Source: DATGZX01 sp035296965
Lineage (GTDB): Bacteria > Planctomycetota > Planctomycetia > Gemmatales > Gemmataceae
NCBI GenBank assembly: GCA_035296965.1
Contig: DATGZX010000367.1
Span: 1 to 58,923 of the forward strand
Direction of reading: 5' to 3'
Length of the DNA: 58,923 bases
Below, in pieces: positions 45,415 through 53,540 of the stretch (its first letter is position 1; each line of letters starts with the position of its first letter). The notes under the pieces are model-generated. The model was not told the DNA's origin, searched no databases, and worked only from the letters and a program-made list of their open reading frames with translations. Position numbers and translations under genes: made by a program.

Positions 45415-45762
45415 ATGTCTGCGTCCCGTTCAGTACCATTGCTGCCATTGACCCTGAACAAGGAGGGAGCGGATCGTCTTGTCATTCAATGGAATGACGG
45501 CCACCGCAGTGTCTATGCCTGGCAACACCTGCGAAATTGCTGTCCGTGTGCGGCCTGCCGAGAGGAACATCTGAAACCGGTCGATCCTTTCCGCATCCTG
45601 AAAGCCACCGAGCTGGTGCCGCTGGCGCCGGTCGCCATGGCGCCGGTCGGGCACTATGCCTATAAGATCACCTGGAGCGACGGCCATGACTCGGGGATCT
45701 ACACGCTTGAGAGCCTCCGGGAGTTATGCCAGTGCCCGGCATGTGCCGGCAAAGCAAAATAA
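45415..45762 (+). CDS. DUF971 protein (Mrp-associated)
   Basis: I prefer ATG 45415 (MSASRSVPLLP), which has CAGGAG 4 bases upstream; a GTG at 45379 would add 12 residues. The 115-residue protein is a DUF971 (gamma-butyrobetaine hydroxylase N-terminal-like) domain with two half-repeats: IQWNDGHRSVYAWQHLRNCCPCAAC and ITWSDGHDSGIYTLESLRELCQCPAC. The two clusters of cysteines may bind zinc or an iron-sulfur cluster. DUF971 proteins are often encoded beside or fused to Mrp ATPases, and the mrp gene follows 25 bases later. The likely role is iron-sulfur protein maturation. Confidence 0.88.
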   Translation: MSASRSVPLLPLTLNKEGADRLVIQWNDGHRSVYAWQHLRNCCPCAACREEHLKPVDPFRILKATELVPLAPVAMAPVGHYAYKITWSDGHDSGIYTLESLRELCQCPACAGKAK

Positions 45763-45787
45763 CGATTCTAAGATGGGAGCCTGAAGC

Positions 45788-46609
45788 ATGCAGCCCACTC
45801 ACGGAGCGGGACAGCCAAAGATCACCTTGCCTGGCGTCAAGTCGATTGTAGCCGTGGCCAGCGGCAAGGGAGGCGTCGGGAAATCGACGGTGGCTGCGAA
45901 TCTTGCCCTGGCTCTGCGCATGCAAGGTCAGCGGGTCGGTCTTCTGGACGCCGACATCTATGGACCCAGCGTCCCTTTGATGATGGGCGTGCCGCTCGTT
46001 GATCCCCAGAACACCGCATTTCCGCTCGAACGCTATGGCCTCAAGCTCATGTCGATGGGATTTCTGGTTGAGCCGCAAAAGGCCGTCATCTGGCGCGGGC
46101 CAATGGTGGATCGCTATCTTCGCCAATTCTTGATGGCCATTCCATGGGGCGACCTCGATACCATGATCATTGACTTGCCGCCCGGCACAGGGGATGCGCA
46201 GCTCACGCTGACACAGGCCGTGCCCCTGTCGGGCGCAATCATCGTTACCACTCCTCAAGAAGTGAGCCTGATCGATGCCCGCAAGGGGCTACAGATGTTT
46301 CGCGAAGTGCGTGTGCCGATACTCGGCATCGTTGAGAATATGAGCTATTTCGTTGGAGATGACGGCAAACGCTACCACATCTTCCGTCACGGCGGTGGGG
46401 AAAAACTTGCCAAGGAATCAGGTGTGCCCTTGCTTGGAGAGATTCCCATCGACGAACGGGTGGCCGAGTGCGGGGACAACGGCGATCCCATCGTACACAA
46501 GTACCCTGATTCACCCATCGCCAAATCCTATCAGGGCCTGGCAACCACGGTGATCAAACAGCTTGCGGAGATGACCAAGCCGCCGGAGCTGCCGGGACTG
46601 CAGCTCTAG
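45788..46609 (+). CDS. mrp: Mrp/ApbC-type P-loop ATPase lacking the CxxC motif
   Basis: The start at 45788 has GGGAG about 9 bases upstream. The 273-residue protein has the deviant Walker A GKGGVGKS (26-33), DADIYGPS, DLPPGTGDAQLTLTQ and ENMSYF motifs, all typical of Mrp/NBP35 iron-sulfur carriers. Two things are unusual. The N-terminal MIP18/DUF59 domain is absent, giving a short form. The CxxC that normally follows ENMSYF and binds the 4Fe-4S cluster at the dimer interface is replaced by VGDDGKRYHIF. It may use cysteines of the adjacent DUF971 protein or a different mode of binding. ATPase function is likely; cluster binding is uncertain. Confidence 0.92.
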   Translation: MQPTHGAGQPKITLPGVKSIVAVASGKGGVGKSTVAANLALALRMQGQRVGLLDADIYGPSVPLMMGVPLVDPQNTAFPLERYGLKLMSMGFLVEPQKAVIWRGPMVDRYLRQFLMAIPWGDLDTMIIDLPPGTGDAQLTLTQAVPLSGAIIVTTPQEVSLIDARKGLQMFREVRVPILGIVENMSYFVGDDGKRYHIFRHGGGEKLAKESGVPLLGEIPIDERVAECGDNGDPIVHKYPDSPIAKSYQGLATTVIKQLAEMTKPPELPGLQL

Positions 46610-46991
46610 CGCGGGCTGCACATTCTAATGGTGGCGGACCGTAGCAGCGGGCCGAGCAGGGACGCGGCCCGGAAGTCCTCCGCGCACGGGTCGAACATTT
46701 GAATGGGCCGCGTTTGCGCTTTTTCTGACAGGAGAAGAAGGCGCGGTCGGCGGTCCAATCACGGGCCCTGAGAACATGGTCCAGAGCGCAATGCCGGCAA
46801 CCCAGCGAAAGTTCATGGTAGTATGCCGCTGCTCCCGGAGGCACGGAGCAGGACGTTCCCCATCGGTGCGAGTCTTTGGGGCGAATTCGCCAGTGAATGA
46901 TTAGCAAGCTCTGTGCCAACTGGCTGGGCCGTCTCCGTTCTTCAGGTTCGGATGGTCGTAAGAATCGCAGCAGACTGGAGATAAAGGAGGT

Positions 46992-47147
46992 ATGTCGTAT
47001 TCGGGATGCCGCTGTGCATGGCCACGAGTGTATCGATACCTGAACAGTTTGTTTCGCCGAAGGTTAAAACCTGGTTACGGGCGAGCCTCCGGGCCAGCGG
47101 CCGATGAAGCTAAATGGACAGTGACACTTGTCGATTTGGGCAAGTAA
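46992..47147 (+). CDS. Possible small protein of 51 residues
   Basis: An open frame begins ATG-TCG-TAT directly after AAAGGAGGT (spacing of only 1-2 bases, which is short). It encodes an Arg/Gly-rich N-terminus with CRC and ends AKWTVTLVDLGK. It sits in a 1-kb region (46610-47652) with no other gene. There is no family I recognise. It may be a chance frame or a decayed fragment. Confidence 0.2.
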   Translation: MSYSGCRCAWPRVYRYLNSLFRRRLKPGYGRASGPAADEAKWTVTLVDLGK

Positions 47148-47223
47148 TTGTGATGTATGGCTTCATTGGATCCTGCCAAACTTTACGCATGTTGAAGAGC
47201 ATCTCGGGATACCTCTCTCTTAC

Positions 47224-47404
47224 GCCAAAGGCGTTACAGCGCAAAGCCCGGAGTCGCGACAGCGCACTCCGGGAATATCGCCGAGCTCGGTTGCATCTTA
47301 CACCGAAGGTGTTGCAGCGCAGAATTTCCACGAAGCCCCACACCCTCCGGGGTGGCGTCGCGTCCTCCGCAATCCCACATGCGCTGCAACGCCTACGGCG
47401 TAGG
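47224..47404. repeat. Cluster of GCGTTGCAGCGCA-type repeats with hairpins
   Basis: The motif (A)GGCGTTACAGCGCA at 47229-47243 recurs as AGGTGTTGCAGCGCA at 47307-47321 and inverted as TGCGCTGCAACGCC at 47380-47393. Between them lies a hairpin with arms CCCGGAGT (47247-47254) and ACTCCGGG (47266-47273), and a second, CACC/GGTG, at 47341-47354. Repeats of the form GGCGTTACAGCGCA plus a GCCC-GG-GTCGCG hairpin are, as I recall, interspersed in planctomycete and related genomes. Their origin is unknown. They fill the gene-free region between mrp and the response regulator gene. Confidence 0.6.
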
Positions 47405-47652
47405 GATTCCTAGAATTGGCCCAGCTTGCCAGGTGCCGCCGGTCTTGCGGCCTGGCGCTCACGCAATGCCCCGCAGGCCGCGAAGCCGGGTCGTGATGCA
47501 AAGTGCAACAAGATGGCCAGACGGGCATTTTCAATTCAGCTCTTACAAGCTTAGTTGGATAGCGCCTCCTTTCTCCTATCCCAGGCAGGCCCAACTATCT
47601 GCCCGCAACGCACTTCCTTCATACGTTTCATCAAAAGCTGCCCAACTAAGAT

Positions 47653-49128
47653 CTATTCGATTGCATCCTCGTTCCCGGTGACAGTCCGGGCAATCGTGAT
47701 GCCTAGTTCGCGGAGCTTGGTTCGTAAGCTTCCGCGGGTTATTCCCAAGATCTTGGCCGCTTGCAACTGGTTGCCACCAGTGTGCTGCAGGACGCGCGTA
47801 AGCAGGATCCGTTCCACGCGGCGCAACAGTTCATCATAGAGATTGGCCGTCCCGCTTTGGAGTCGATCCTCGACGAGTTGTGCCAGGGCCGGAAATCCTT
47901 CGCTGCCGTTAAGTTGCTTTCCCTTCGCTAAGAGGATGGCGCTCTCGAGCAGGTGATCTTTATCGCGCAGCGAATCGGGTAGAAAATCTGGCAACAAGGT
48001 CGGGCCCACGGCCTGTAGGAGCGCCTGTTTGAGCGCACTCTGCAATTCGCGGACATTTCCCGGCCAGGAGTATTGCCGCAGGAGGTCGAGCGTTTCCGGC
48101 GCGACAGTCTGTACTTCTTTGAGCATTTCCAGGTTGAAGCGGTGAAGGTAGTGCTGTACCAATGCAATAAGATCGTCGCCGCGCTCGCGCAGCGGCGGTA
48201 GCCGGATCGTGAATACGCTCAATCGGTAGTACAAATCCTGACGGAATTTTCCGCTCGCGACCAGCGGTTCGAGGTCTTGATTCGTGGCTGCCAGCACGCG
48301 CACGTCCGTTTGAATGGTCTCGTTGCCGCCCAGTCTCTCGAACCGCTGTTCTTGCATGAGGCGCAGCATCTTGCTCTGAGTCAACGGCGACATGTCCGCA
48401 ACTTCGTCGAGAAACAAAGTGCCGCCGGAACATTGTTCGAATTTGCCGATGCGCCGGCGGTCCGCCCCGGTGAACGCGCCCTTCTCGTGGCCGAACAGCT
48501 CGCTTTCGAGGAGATGTTCCGGGATCGCGGCGCAATTGATTGCCAGGAATGGTCCGGCCGCACGGCGGCTGTGCTGGTAAATCGCCCGCGCCACCAATTC
48601 TTTACCCGTACCGCTCTCTCCGCCGATCAGGACCGTGACGTCCTGCTCGGCCACGCGGCCGATGTCCTTGTAGACCTTTTGCATCGCTGGGCAGCGGCCG
48701 ATGATCGCATCAGCGCGATCGTCCACCACCTCGGCCTCCGCGACGACCGCGGGAACGTGCATTTTCCTGCTAATGGCCAAAGCCTGGTCGACCACCTGCC
48801 TGAGCTGCGCTAATTCCAAAGGTTTCAGAAGGTATTCATAGGCCCCTAACTTGGTTGCCTCGATGGCCGTATCCGTCGTGCTCTTGCCGGTAATGAAAAT
48901 CACTGGGCTGCGGGCATCTAATTCGTGAAGCTTGCGCAACACTTCCAGTCCATTCATGTCCGGCAGATGGATATCCAGGATAATGACATCGGGGTGGTAT
49001 TCTTGAGCAAGGGCCAATCCCTCGGTCGCGGTTTCTGCTGTACGAATCTGCAGAGCGCTATCGCGGTAGGCCCGCCGGAAGGCCGCCAGAATCGACGGCT
49101 CATCATCAACGACCAAAAGTGTCGGCAT
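47653..49128 (-). CDS. Sigma54-dependent NtrC-family response regulator
   Basis: The 491-residue protein has three domains. The receiver (about 1-120) has phospho-acceptor Asp52 (LDIHLPD) and Lys102. The AAA+ sigma54 activator domain (about 140-370) has Walker A GESGTGKE (169-176), the sigma54-contact loop GAFTGA (216-221) and Walker B LFLDEVADM. The C-terminal Fis-type helix-turn-helix (NQLQAAKILGITRGSLRTKLRELGI) binds an enhancer site. It should activate sigma54 promoters after phosphorylation by the histidine kinase encoded just upstream on the same strand (49267-50763). The two genes are separated by an inverted-repeat element. The regulon cannot be read from here. Confidence 0.95.
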   Translation of the reverse strand: MPTLLVVDDEPSILAAFRRAYRDSALQIRTAETATEGLALAQEYHPDVIILDIHLPDMNGLEVLRKLHELDARSPVIFITGKSTTDTAIEATKLGAYEYLLKPLELAQLRQVVDQALAISRKMHVPAVVAEAEVVDDRADAIIGRCPAMQKVYKDIGRVAEQDVTVLIGGESGTGKELVARAIYQHSRRAAGPFLAINCAAIPEHLLESELFGHEKGAFTGADRRRIGKFEQCSGGTLFLDEVADMSPLTQSKMLRLMQEQRFERLGGNETIQTDVRVLAATNQDLEPLVASGKFRQDLYYRLSVFTIRLPPLRERGDDLIALVQHYLHRFNLEMLKEVQTVAPETLDLLRQYSWPGNVRELQSALKQALLQAVGPTLLPDFLPDSLRDKDHLLESAILLAKGKQLNGSEGFPALAQLVEDRLQSGTANLYDELLRRVERILLTRVLQHTGGNQLQAAKILGITRGSLRTKLRELGITIARTVTGNEDAIE

Positions 49129-49154
49129 AGCGTATTCTCGCCTTACTTCCTCAC

Positions 49155-49265
49155 GAGCCTGCTGAAAAAGGGGTCTGACCCCCTACGAAGCTTCACTGAT
49201 TTCCTACCATCTCGGGGGTCTATCGCACTTCGTGGAAGGGGTCTGACCCCTTTTTCAGCAGGCTC
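49155..49265. repeat. Long inverted repeat, GGGGTCTGACCCC type, copy 2
   Basis: GAGCCTGCTGAAAAAGGGG (continuing to 49182) is complementary to 49238-49265, except at the self-complementary GGGGTCTGACCCC core. The spacer is 55 bases. It shares the TGAAAAAGGGGTC core with the copy at 8975-9088. It fills the gap between the histidine kinase stop (49267) and the regulator start (49128), so it must be transcribed in the two-gene mRNA as a large hairpin and may change the ratio of the two proteins. Confidence 0.75.
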
Positions 49266-49266
49266 C

Positions 49267-50763
49267 TCACACGGGCAGGGTAAACGTGAACACGGCCCCG
49301 CCCGCCGGCAGATTATCGCCTCGGATCGTGCCGCCGTGCGCTTCGATCAGCCGTTTGCAAATACTTAGCCCTAGTCCAACGCCTGTCTCCTTGCTGCTGA
49401 CAAACGGCTCGAACAACCGCTCGCGAATCCGCGGTGCAATACCAGAGCCAGTGTCGCACACGCGGATCTCAAGGGAGCGCTCCGGAGATTTGGCAGGCGT
49501 TCCATTGCCCGATGGAACGAACTCGCGGACATTCACTTGAATCGTGCCGCCGCGCGGCAGCGCATCGAGCGCGTTGAGGAGCAGATTCACCATCACCTGA
49601 TGAATCTGCTCAGGGTCAATCAAGACGGGGATTGGCTCGGCGGGCAAATCGGCGGCGAGCGTAACCCTCTGCCGGCGCGCTCGCCCCTCGACTAGCGACA
49701 GTGAGCGGCGCAAAACCGCAAGCAAGTCTGTCTGGCGACGTTCGGAACGCGGCGGCTTGGCGAAATCGAGGAACATCTGGATGCACTGTTCCATGCGCCG
49801 GACCTCGTGCTCGATGATACGCAAGTCTTCTTGCGGCAGGCCCACAGAGGCGCCCCCTTCCAGCCCGGTTTGCACCAGCATTTTGACGGAGGTGAGCGGA
49901 TTGCGCAGCTCGTGCGCCACACCTGCAGCCACTTGGCCGACCGCGGCCAATTGTTCCGAGCGGAGCACCTCGCGTTCCCGCTGCTGGAGTTGGTCGACGA
50001 TACGTTCGATCTCGGCCAGGACTCCTTGCAACTGGCGATGCAAATCCGGCAGGTCCCCATCCTCTTGCAGAGTGACGGAGCCGAGTTCTCGGTTGAGCCG
50101 GCCGGCTGCATCGCGGATGCCCACACTCAACTGATAAATGGAATGGCGCAAGCTCTGCGCGACGGCATATCCCAACAACAACCCGCTTAGTGGCGCACCT
50201 AGGCCGACGGCCAGCAGGCCCCACTTCAGTTGTTTGACGATCCTCTCGTTCTCGTTGTCGGATCTCTCGATCTGCCCAGCGTTATAAGCCCTTAGCTCCG
50301 TGCATGGGACGAGGACATCCTCCTTAACCTGGCGGGCAAGATCCTTGTCAAAATTTGCCTGGTCGACTTCAGTGAGTTCTTTACCGCGCTCCGCCCACCG
50401 ATCCAGGTATCTTTGGAATCCCGCTTCGATCTTGTTGACGTAGTCCTTTTCTGGATCATGATTAGCTAGGCGATTGGCATCTGCCAAGAATCCACGAGCT
50501 TCATCGTTCCGACCATTGATATCCTGCACCAGTCGATTGGGATGGTCGCGATTCGGCTGTTCAAGCTTGCTGATAATTTCTTTGGCTACCTTTTCGAGAC
50601 TGTGTGCCGCACTGGTGCTCTGCACATTCTCAGTCAGTTCCTCGGAGACCTTGACGTGCAGGCGGTTGAGGTACAAGACGGCCAGAATACAGACCCCTAC
50701 CAATGCCAAGCTGACGAGTACGGTCGGGGCCAACAACTTCAGCGCTAAGGGTCTGCTGAGCAC
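49267..50763 (-). CDS. Membrane sensor histidine kinase
   Basis: I place the start at GTG 50763 (VLSRPLALKLLAPTVLVSLALVG) because CGAGG lies 6 bases upstream and the first membrane helix follows; the longer frame to 50922 looks non-coding. The 498-residue protein has a membrane helix (about 8-30), a helical periplasmic sensor (about 31-185), a second membrane helix (about 190-212), a HisKA dimerisation domain with His284 in VAHELRNPL, and an ATPase domain with NLLLNALDALPRGG, DTGSGI and GVGLGLSICK. The sensor resembles four-helix-bundle (CHASE3-like or NtrY-like) types. It probably phosphorylates the sigma54 regulator encoded next. The signal is unknown. Confidence 0.93.
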   Translation of the reverse strand: MLSRPLALKLLAPTVLVSLALVGVCILAVLYLNRLHVKVSEELTENVQSTSAAHSLEKVAKEIISKLEQPNRDHPNRLVQDINGRNDEARGFLADANRLANHDPEKDYVNKIEAGFQRYLDRWAERGKELTEVDQANFDKDLARQVKEDVLVPCTELRAYNAGQIERSDNENERIVKQLKWGLLAVGLGAPLSGLLLGYAVAQSLRHSIYQLSVGIRDAAGRLNRELGSVTLQEDGDLPDLHRQLQGVLAEIERIVDQLQQREREVLRSEQLAAVGQVAAGVAHELRNPLTSVKMLVQTGLEGGASVGLPQEDLRIIEHEVRRMEQCIQMFLDFAKPPRSERRQTDLLAVLRRSLSLVEGRARRQRVTLAADLPAEPIPVLIDPEQIHQVMVNLLLNALDALPRGGTIQVNVREFVPSGNGTPAKSPERSLEIRVCDTGSGIAPRIRERLFEPFVSSKETGVGLGLSICKRLIEAHGGTIRGDNLPAGGAVFTFTLPV

Positions 50764-50907
50764 GAGCTGCCTCGGGAGAGTGCGGCAAGGAACGGGAAAT
50801 TTGCTTCCTTCATTATAGGCGAGCCGGAGTGTGATTGGGGCCAAACGAGGGAAGGTTGAATCACCCGCGATATGGGAGCACGATTCGCTCTTGCCATCAG
50901 CGCAAAG
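50764..50907. other. Short leader of the histidine kinase gene
   Basis: Between the histidine kinase start and the terminator at 50908-50931 is a 144-base stretch that must hold the promoter of the two-component operon. I see no conserved element in it. Confidence 0.35.
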
Positions 50908-50931
50908 AAAAACCCGCGCCAATGGCGCGGG
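50908..50931 (-). terminator. Intrinsic terminator of the clpP-like/glycerate kinase transcript
   Basis: On the minus strand, CCCGCGCC-ATT-GGCGCGGG (50931-50913) forms a perfect 8-bp GC stem with a 3-base loop, followed by five Ts (50912-50908). It separates the glycerate kinase transcript from the histidine kinase operon. Confidence 0.8.
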
Positions 50932-50942
50932 TGGGAATGGCC

Positions 50943-51069
50943 GGGCTCCTGTTCCGGTGAGCCCGACCAGCTATTTTCGAGCAAAGGGGGACACCCGGGC
51001 CTGGGTCGGAAGGCCCGGGTGAGCCAAAGGCCGGGGGCAAACAAGCAGGAATGACGCGACTTCCTGCTT
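50943..51069 (-). ncRNA. Hairpin-rich 3' region after glycerate kinase
   Basis: Three further stems precede the terminator on the minus strand. AAGCAGGAA (51043-51051) pairs with TTCCTGCTT (51061-51069). CACCCGGGCCT (50992-51002) pairs with AGGCCCGGGTG (51011-51021), 11 bp perfect. GGGCTC (50943-50948) pairs with GAGCCC (50959-50964). With the terminator they form a chain of four structures in a 540-base 3' region without a gene. It could be a structured 3' UTR or a small RNA released from it. The stretch 51070-51450 shows nothing else. Confidence 0.35.
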
Positions 51070-51450
51070 CTTCACCCCCCTTGCCTCTTTTTGACCAAAC
51101 ATCTGCGATCTAGGCTTCATAACCCTTTGTGGTCCCTGTTCCCGGATCCTCGACTGACCCCCGTTCCATTGGTCGCCAGCCTTCGAATCCGGGTTTGGAT
51201 GCTCGCCTGACTAATCGCGAGGGCCTCTTCAGTTCCAGCCCCATCTTCTCTCAAATTCTCGCTTTTCGCCCCGCGAGCGATTGTTTATGAGAGCAAGAGC
51301 CATGCCAAACAATCGCGCTTTCTCCTTATCTTCTTCAAAGCGTTATCCTGAAAAGGTTTGTGTATCAAGCAACTTTCTCGAGATCGCCCGAGCACTAAGA
51401 AGCGTATGCAATTCCTACAAGAATCGTTCCCAGCCGCGTACTTTTTTGCA

Positions 51451-52830
51451 TCATTTTGAAACAGCACGCCCGTTAGCGACCAGAATGACGCGCACGTCCA
51501 TCACATTTGTTTGCGTGAGACCTGTTTTGAGCAAGCTTCCTGTGGCTTCAAAGAAATGGTAGGCGTCGTTGCGAGAGAGGTAGTCCTCGGGAAGGATGCC
51601 TTGATTCTCAGCCCTTGCAAACGTGTCGCTGTCAGCGAAGGCCCCCGCAGCGTCGGTCGGTCCATCCTCCCCGTCGGTGCCGCCACTCAGCAGAACGACG
51701 TCATGCATTCCTTCCTGCCGCAGCTTAACCAGGGCAGCAAGAACGAACTCCTGGTTTCGTCCACCCAGGCCATGCGAATCCGCCAGCGTTACCGTCGTCT
51801 CGCCGCCGCTCAATAAGCAAACAGGAGCAGGGGCTGGCCAGCCGTCCGCGCGAATACTTCGCACCAGGCTCGCCATGACTCCCGCTACCTGCCTTGTTTC
51901 ACCCTCTATATAGGCTCCCAGGTTGACAACGCGATAACCGAGCGCTTCCGCACGGCCATGGGCCGCCGTCAATGATTTCGAATTATTGCCGATAACGAAG
52001 TTTCGAATGGACCCGGGAGGCACTTTAGGCGTCTCGGGGACCTTTCCTTCGAGTCCTTCGACCAGGTAGCGAAGAACGGCCGGCGGAACGCGCTCTTTGC
52101 CTCCTTTGCCTGGGCCTTCAATCAGTCGATATTTTTCCAGAACCGCCAGCGCATCGCGAAAGGTAGTCGGGTCGGGAGATGTCGGACCGGAGGCGATGAC
52201 ATCGAGGGGATCCCCGATCACATCCGAGATGATAAGACTGACCATGACCCGGCCGGTGAACGCGCGGGCGAGTTGCCCGCCTTTGCTGCGCGATAAATGT
52301 TTGCGGACCGTGTTCATTTCATTGATGGTGGCTCCACACGCGTGCAATAGCTGGGTCACACGCTGCTTTTCTTCAAGCGTCACCCCGGTCACGGGAGCGG
52401 GGAATAGGGCGGAGCCGCCGCCGGATAATAGACAGATCGCCAAATCCTCCGGCCCTGCAGCTGCGGCCAGTTTTAGGATTTCCAAGGTGCCTGCGACCCC
52501 CTCAGCCGTCGGCTGGTTCGTCCCTGCGGGCCGGGCAGCATGAAGCTTGATAGCGCGCAGCTTGCGCACGCATTCTGCAGGGACATTGACGATGCCCTCC
52601 ACCCGGTCGATCGAGTCAGCGAGGACTTCTTCAACGGCGGCGCTCATGGCCGCCCCGGCCTTGCCCGCGCCGACCACCAGGATGCGCCGCGCCCTCGCGA
52701 CTTCTTCTTGCAGTCGTAACGTCGGATTGCCGAAGGCCGCACGCACAAGGTCTTGCGGCCTTGCAGCTATCACTGCCGCGTCCCAGATAGCCCGAGCATG
52801 GCGATGCAACGTATCCACAGCATCCCGCAC
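51451..52830 (-). CDS. Glycerate 2-kinase (DUF4147/MOFRL family)
   Basis: The start is GTG 52830 with GGGAGG 8 bases upstream. The 459-residue protein has the N-terminal DUF4147 domain (ILVVGAGKAGAAMSAAVEEVL, CLLSGGGSALFPAPV, INEMNTVRKHLSRSKGGQLA, SLIISDVIGDPLDVIASGPTSPD) and the C-terminal MOFRL domain (CLLSGGETTVTLADSHGLGGRNQEFVLAAL, VLLSGGTDGEDGPTDAAGAFAD). All conserved blocks of the GckA/TtuD class are present, so it should phosphorylate D-glycerate to 2-phosphoglycerate, feeding lower glycolysis from glycerate formed by sugar-acid or serine/glyoxylate metabolism. It starts 30 bases after the ClpP-like gene and is probably co-transcribed with it. The transcript ends at 50908-50931. Confidence 0.95.
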   Translation of the reverse strand: MRDAVDTLHRHARAIWDAAVIAARPQDLVRAAFGNPTLRLQEEVARARRILVVGAGKAGAAMSAAVEEVLADSIDRVEGIVNVPAECVRKLRAIKLHAARPAGTNQPTAEGVAGTLEILKLAAAAGPEDLAICLLSGGGSALFPAPVTGVTLEEKQRVTQLLHACGATINEMNTVRKHLSRSKGGQLARAFTGRVMVSLIISDVIGDPLDVIASGPTSPDPTTFRDALAVLEKYRLIEGPGKGGKERVPPAVLRYLVEGLEGKVPETPKVPPGSIRNFVIGNNSKSLTAAHGRAEALGYRVVNLGAYIEGETRQVAGVMASLVRSIRADGWPAPAPVCLLSGGETTVTLADSHGLGGRNQEFVLAALVKLRQEGMHDVVLLSGGTDGEDGPTDAAGAFADSDTFARAENQGILPEDYLSRNDAYHFFEATGSLLKTGLTQTNVMDVRVILVANGRAVSK

Positions 52831-52860
52831 CTAGGGGTCCTCCCAGGTGATGATTTGAGC

Positions 52861-53373
52861 CTACATTTCGAGGAGTTTCGCGAGTCCGGCGGCAACCATT
52901 TGCGGGCCAGTGACATAGTGGCCTCCGCTAGTCCAGGATCGAACCTCATCCGGAGCAGCGCCGAACAGGCGGATCTGCAAGTTATCGATGTCCTTTTCCA
53001 GTTCTTCGAAATGCTTTGCCCAAAGGTAAGCCTCATCAGCCCCGACGCGTTTTTCGCTCTGCCAACGCATCCGGTGGAAGAGTAACGTACTATAAGGAGT
53101 GACAAATCTGCGCGTGCAGGCCGCGAATAGAAGGATAGCCGCCGAGGAGCACTCTCCCAGTACGATTGCAGTGCCTGCCAACTTCCGATGACGCATGAGC
53201 GTCAATACCGCCAGGCTACCAAAGACGCTACCCCCTGCGGAATCGATGTAGAAGATGCATTCCCCACGTGGCGGAAGTTCTAGCAGCGCCTTGACGACTT
53301 CGCTCTCCCAGTCGTCCACGTCGCCTATGACTGGGATTTCCGCAACGTTTTTCTTTGGCTTGCTCTGGCCCAT
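52861..53373 (-). CDS. ClpP-like serine protease homologue, catalytic Asp missing
   Basis: I take ATG 53373 (MGQSKPKKN); an upstream frame to 53460 has no ribosome site. The 170-residue protein follows the ClpP/crotonase-like fold: IPVIGDVDDWESEVVKAL, FYIDSAGGSVFGS, GECSSAAILLFAA with Ser77 in the position of the nucleophile, and STLLFHRMR with His100 as the base. The Asp expected near residue 150 (ClpP DRDRF region) is Gly in GGHYVTG. So the triad looks incomplete, and it could be a weak protease or a chaperone-only form. There is no signal peptide. It is divergent from the RMND1-like gene and 30 bases upstream of the glycerate kinase gene. Confidence 0.75.
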   Translation of the reverse strand: MGQSKPKKNVAEIPVIGDVDDWESEVVKALLELPPRGECIFYIDSAGGSVFGSLAVLTLMRHRKLAGTAIVLGECSSAAILLFAACTRRFVTPYSTLLFHRMRWQSEKRVGADEAYLWAKHFEELEKDIDNLQIRLFGAAPDEVRSWTSGGHYVTGPQMVAAGLAKLLEM

Positions 53374-53540
53374 TGACCGGTTAATTAAAGTGCTCCGTGG
53401 TGAATTCGCGGGCCCAACCCGGCCAGACACTGCTTGCGGAGTGAGATTGTATAGCCACAAGTATCAAGCATACTGGCCTTGCGCTGGTCAGCCAAGAAAG
53501 AATTGTACTCCGTGCGAAGAACGATCATAAACTGGACGGT

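Noticed and set aside
50764..50922. N-terminal extension of the histidine kinase
   Set aside because: It lacks a ribosome site and overlaps the leader next to the terminator at 50908-50931; GTG 50763 is preceded by CGAGG.
51281..51562. 93-codon open frame on the plus strand
   Set aside because: It has no ribosome site, overlaps the glycerate kinase gene and shows no family.
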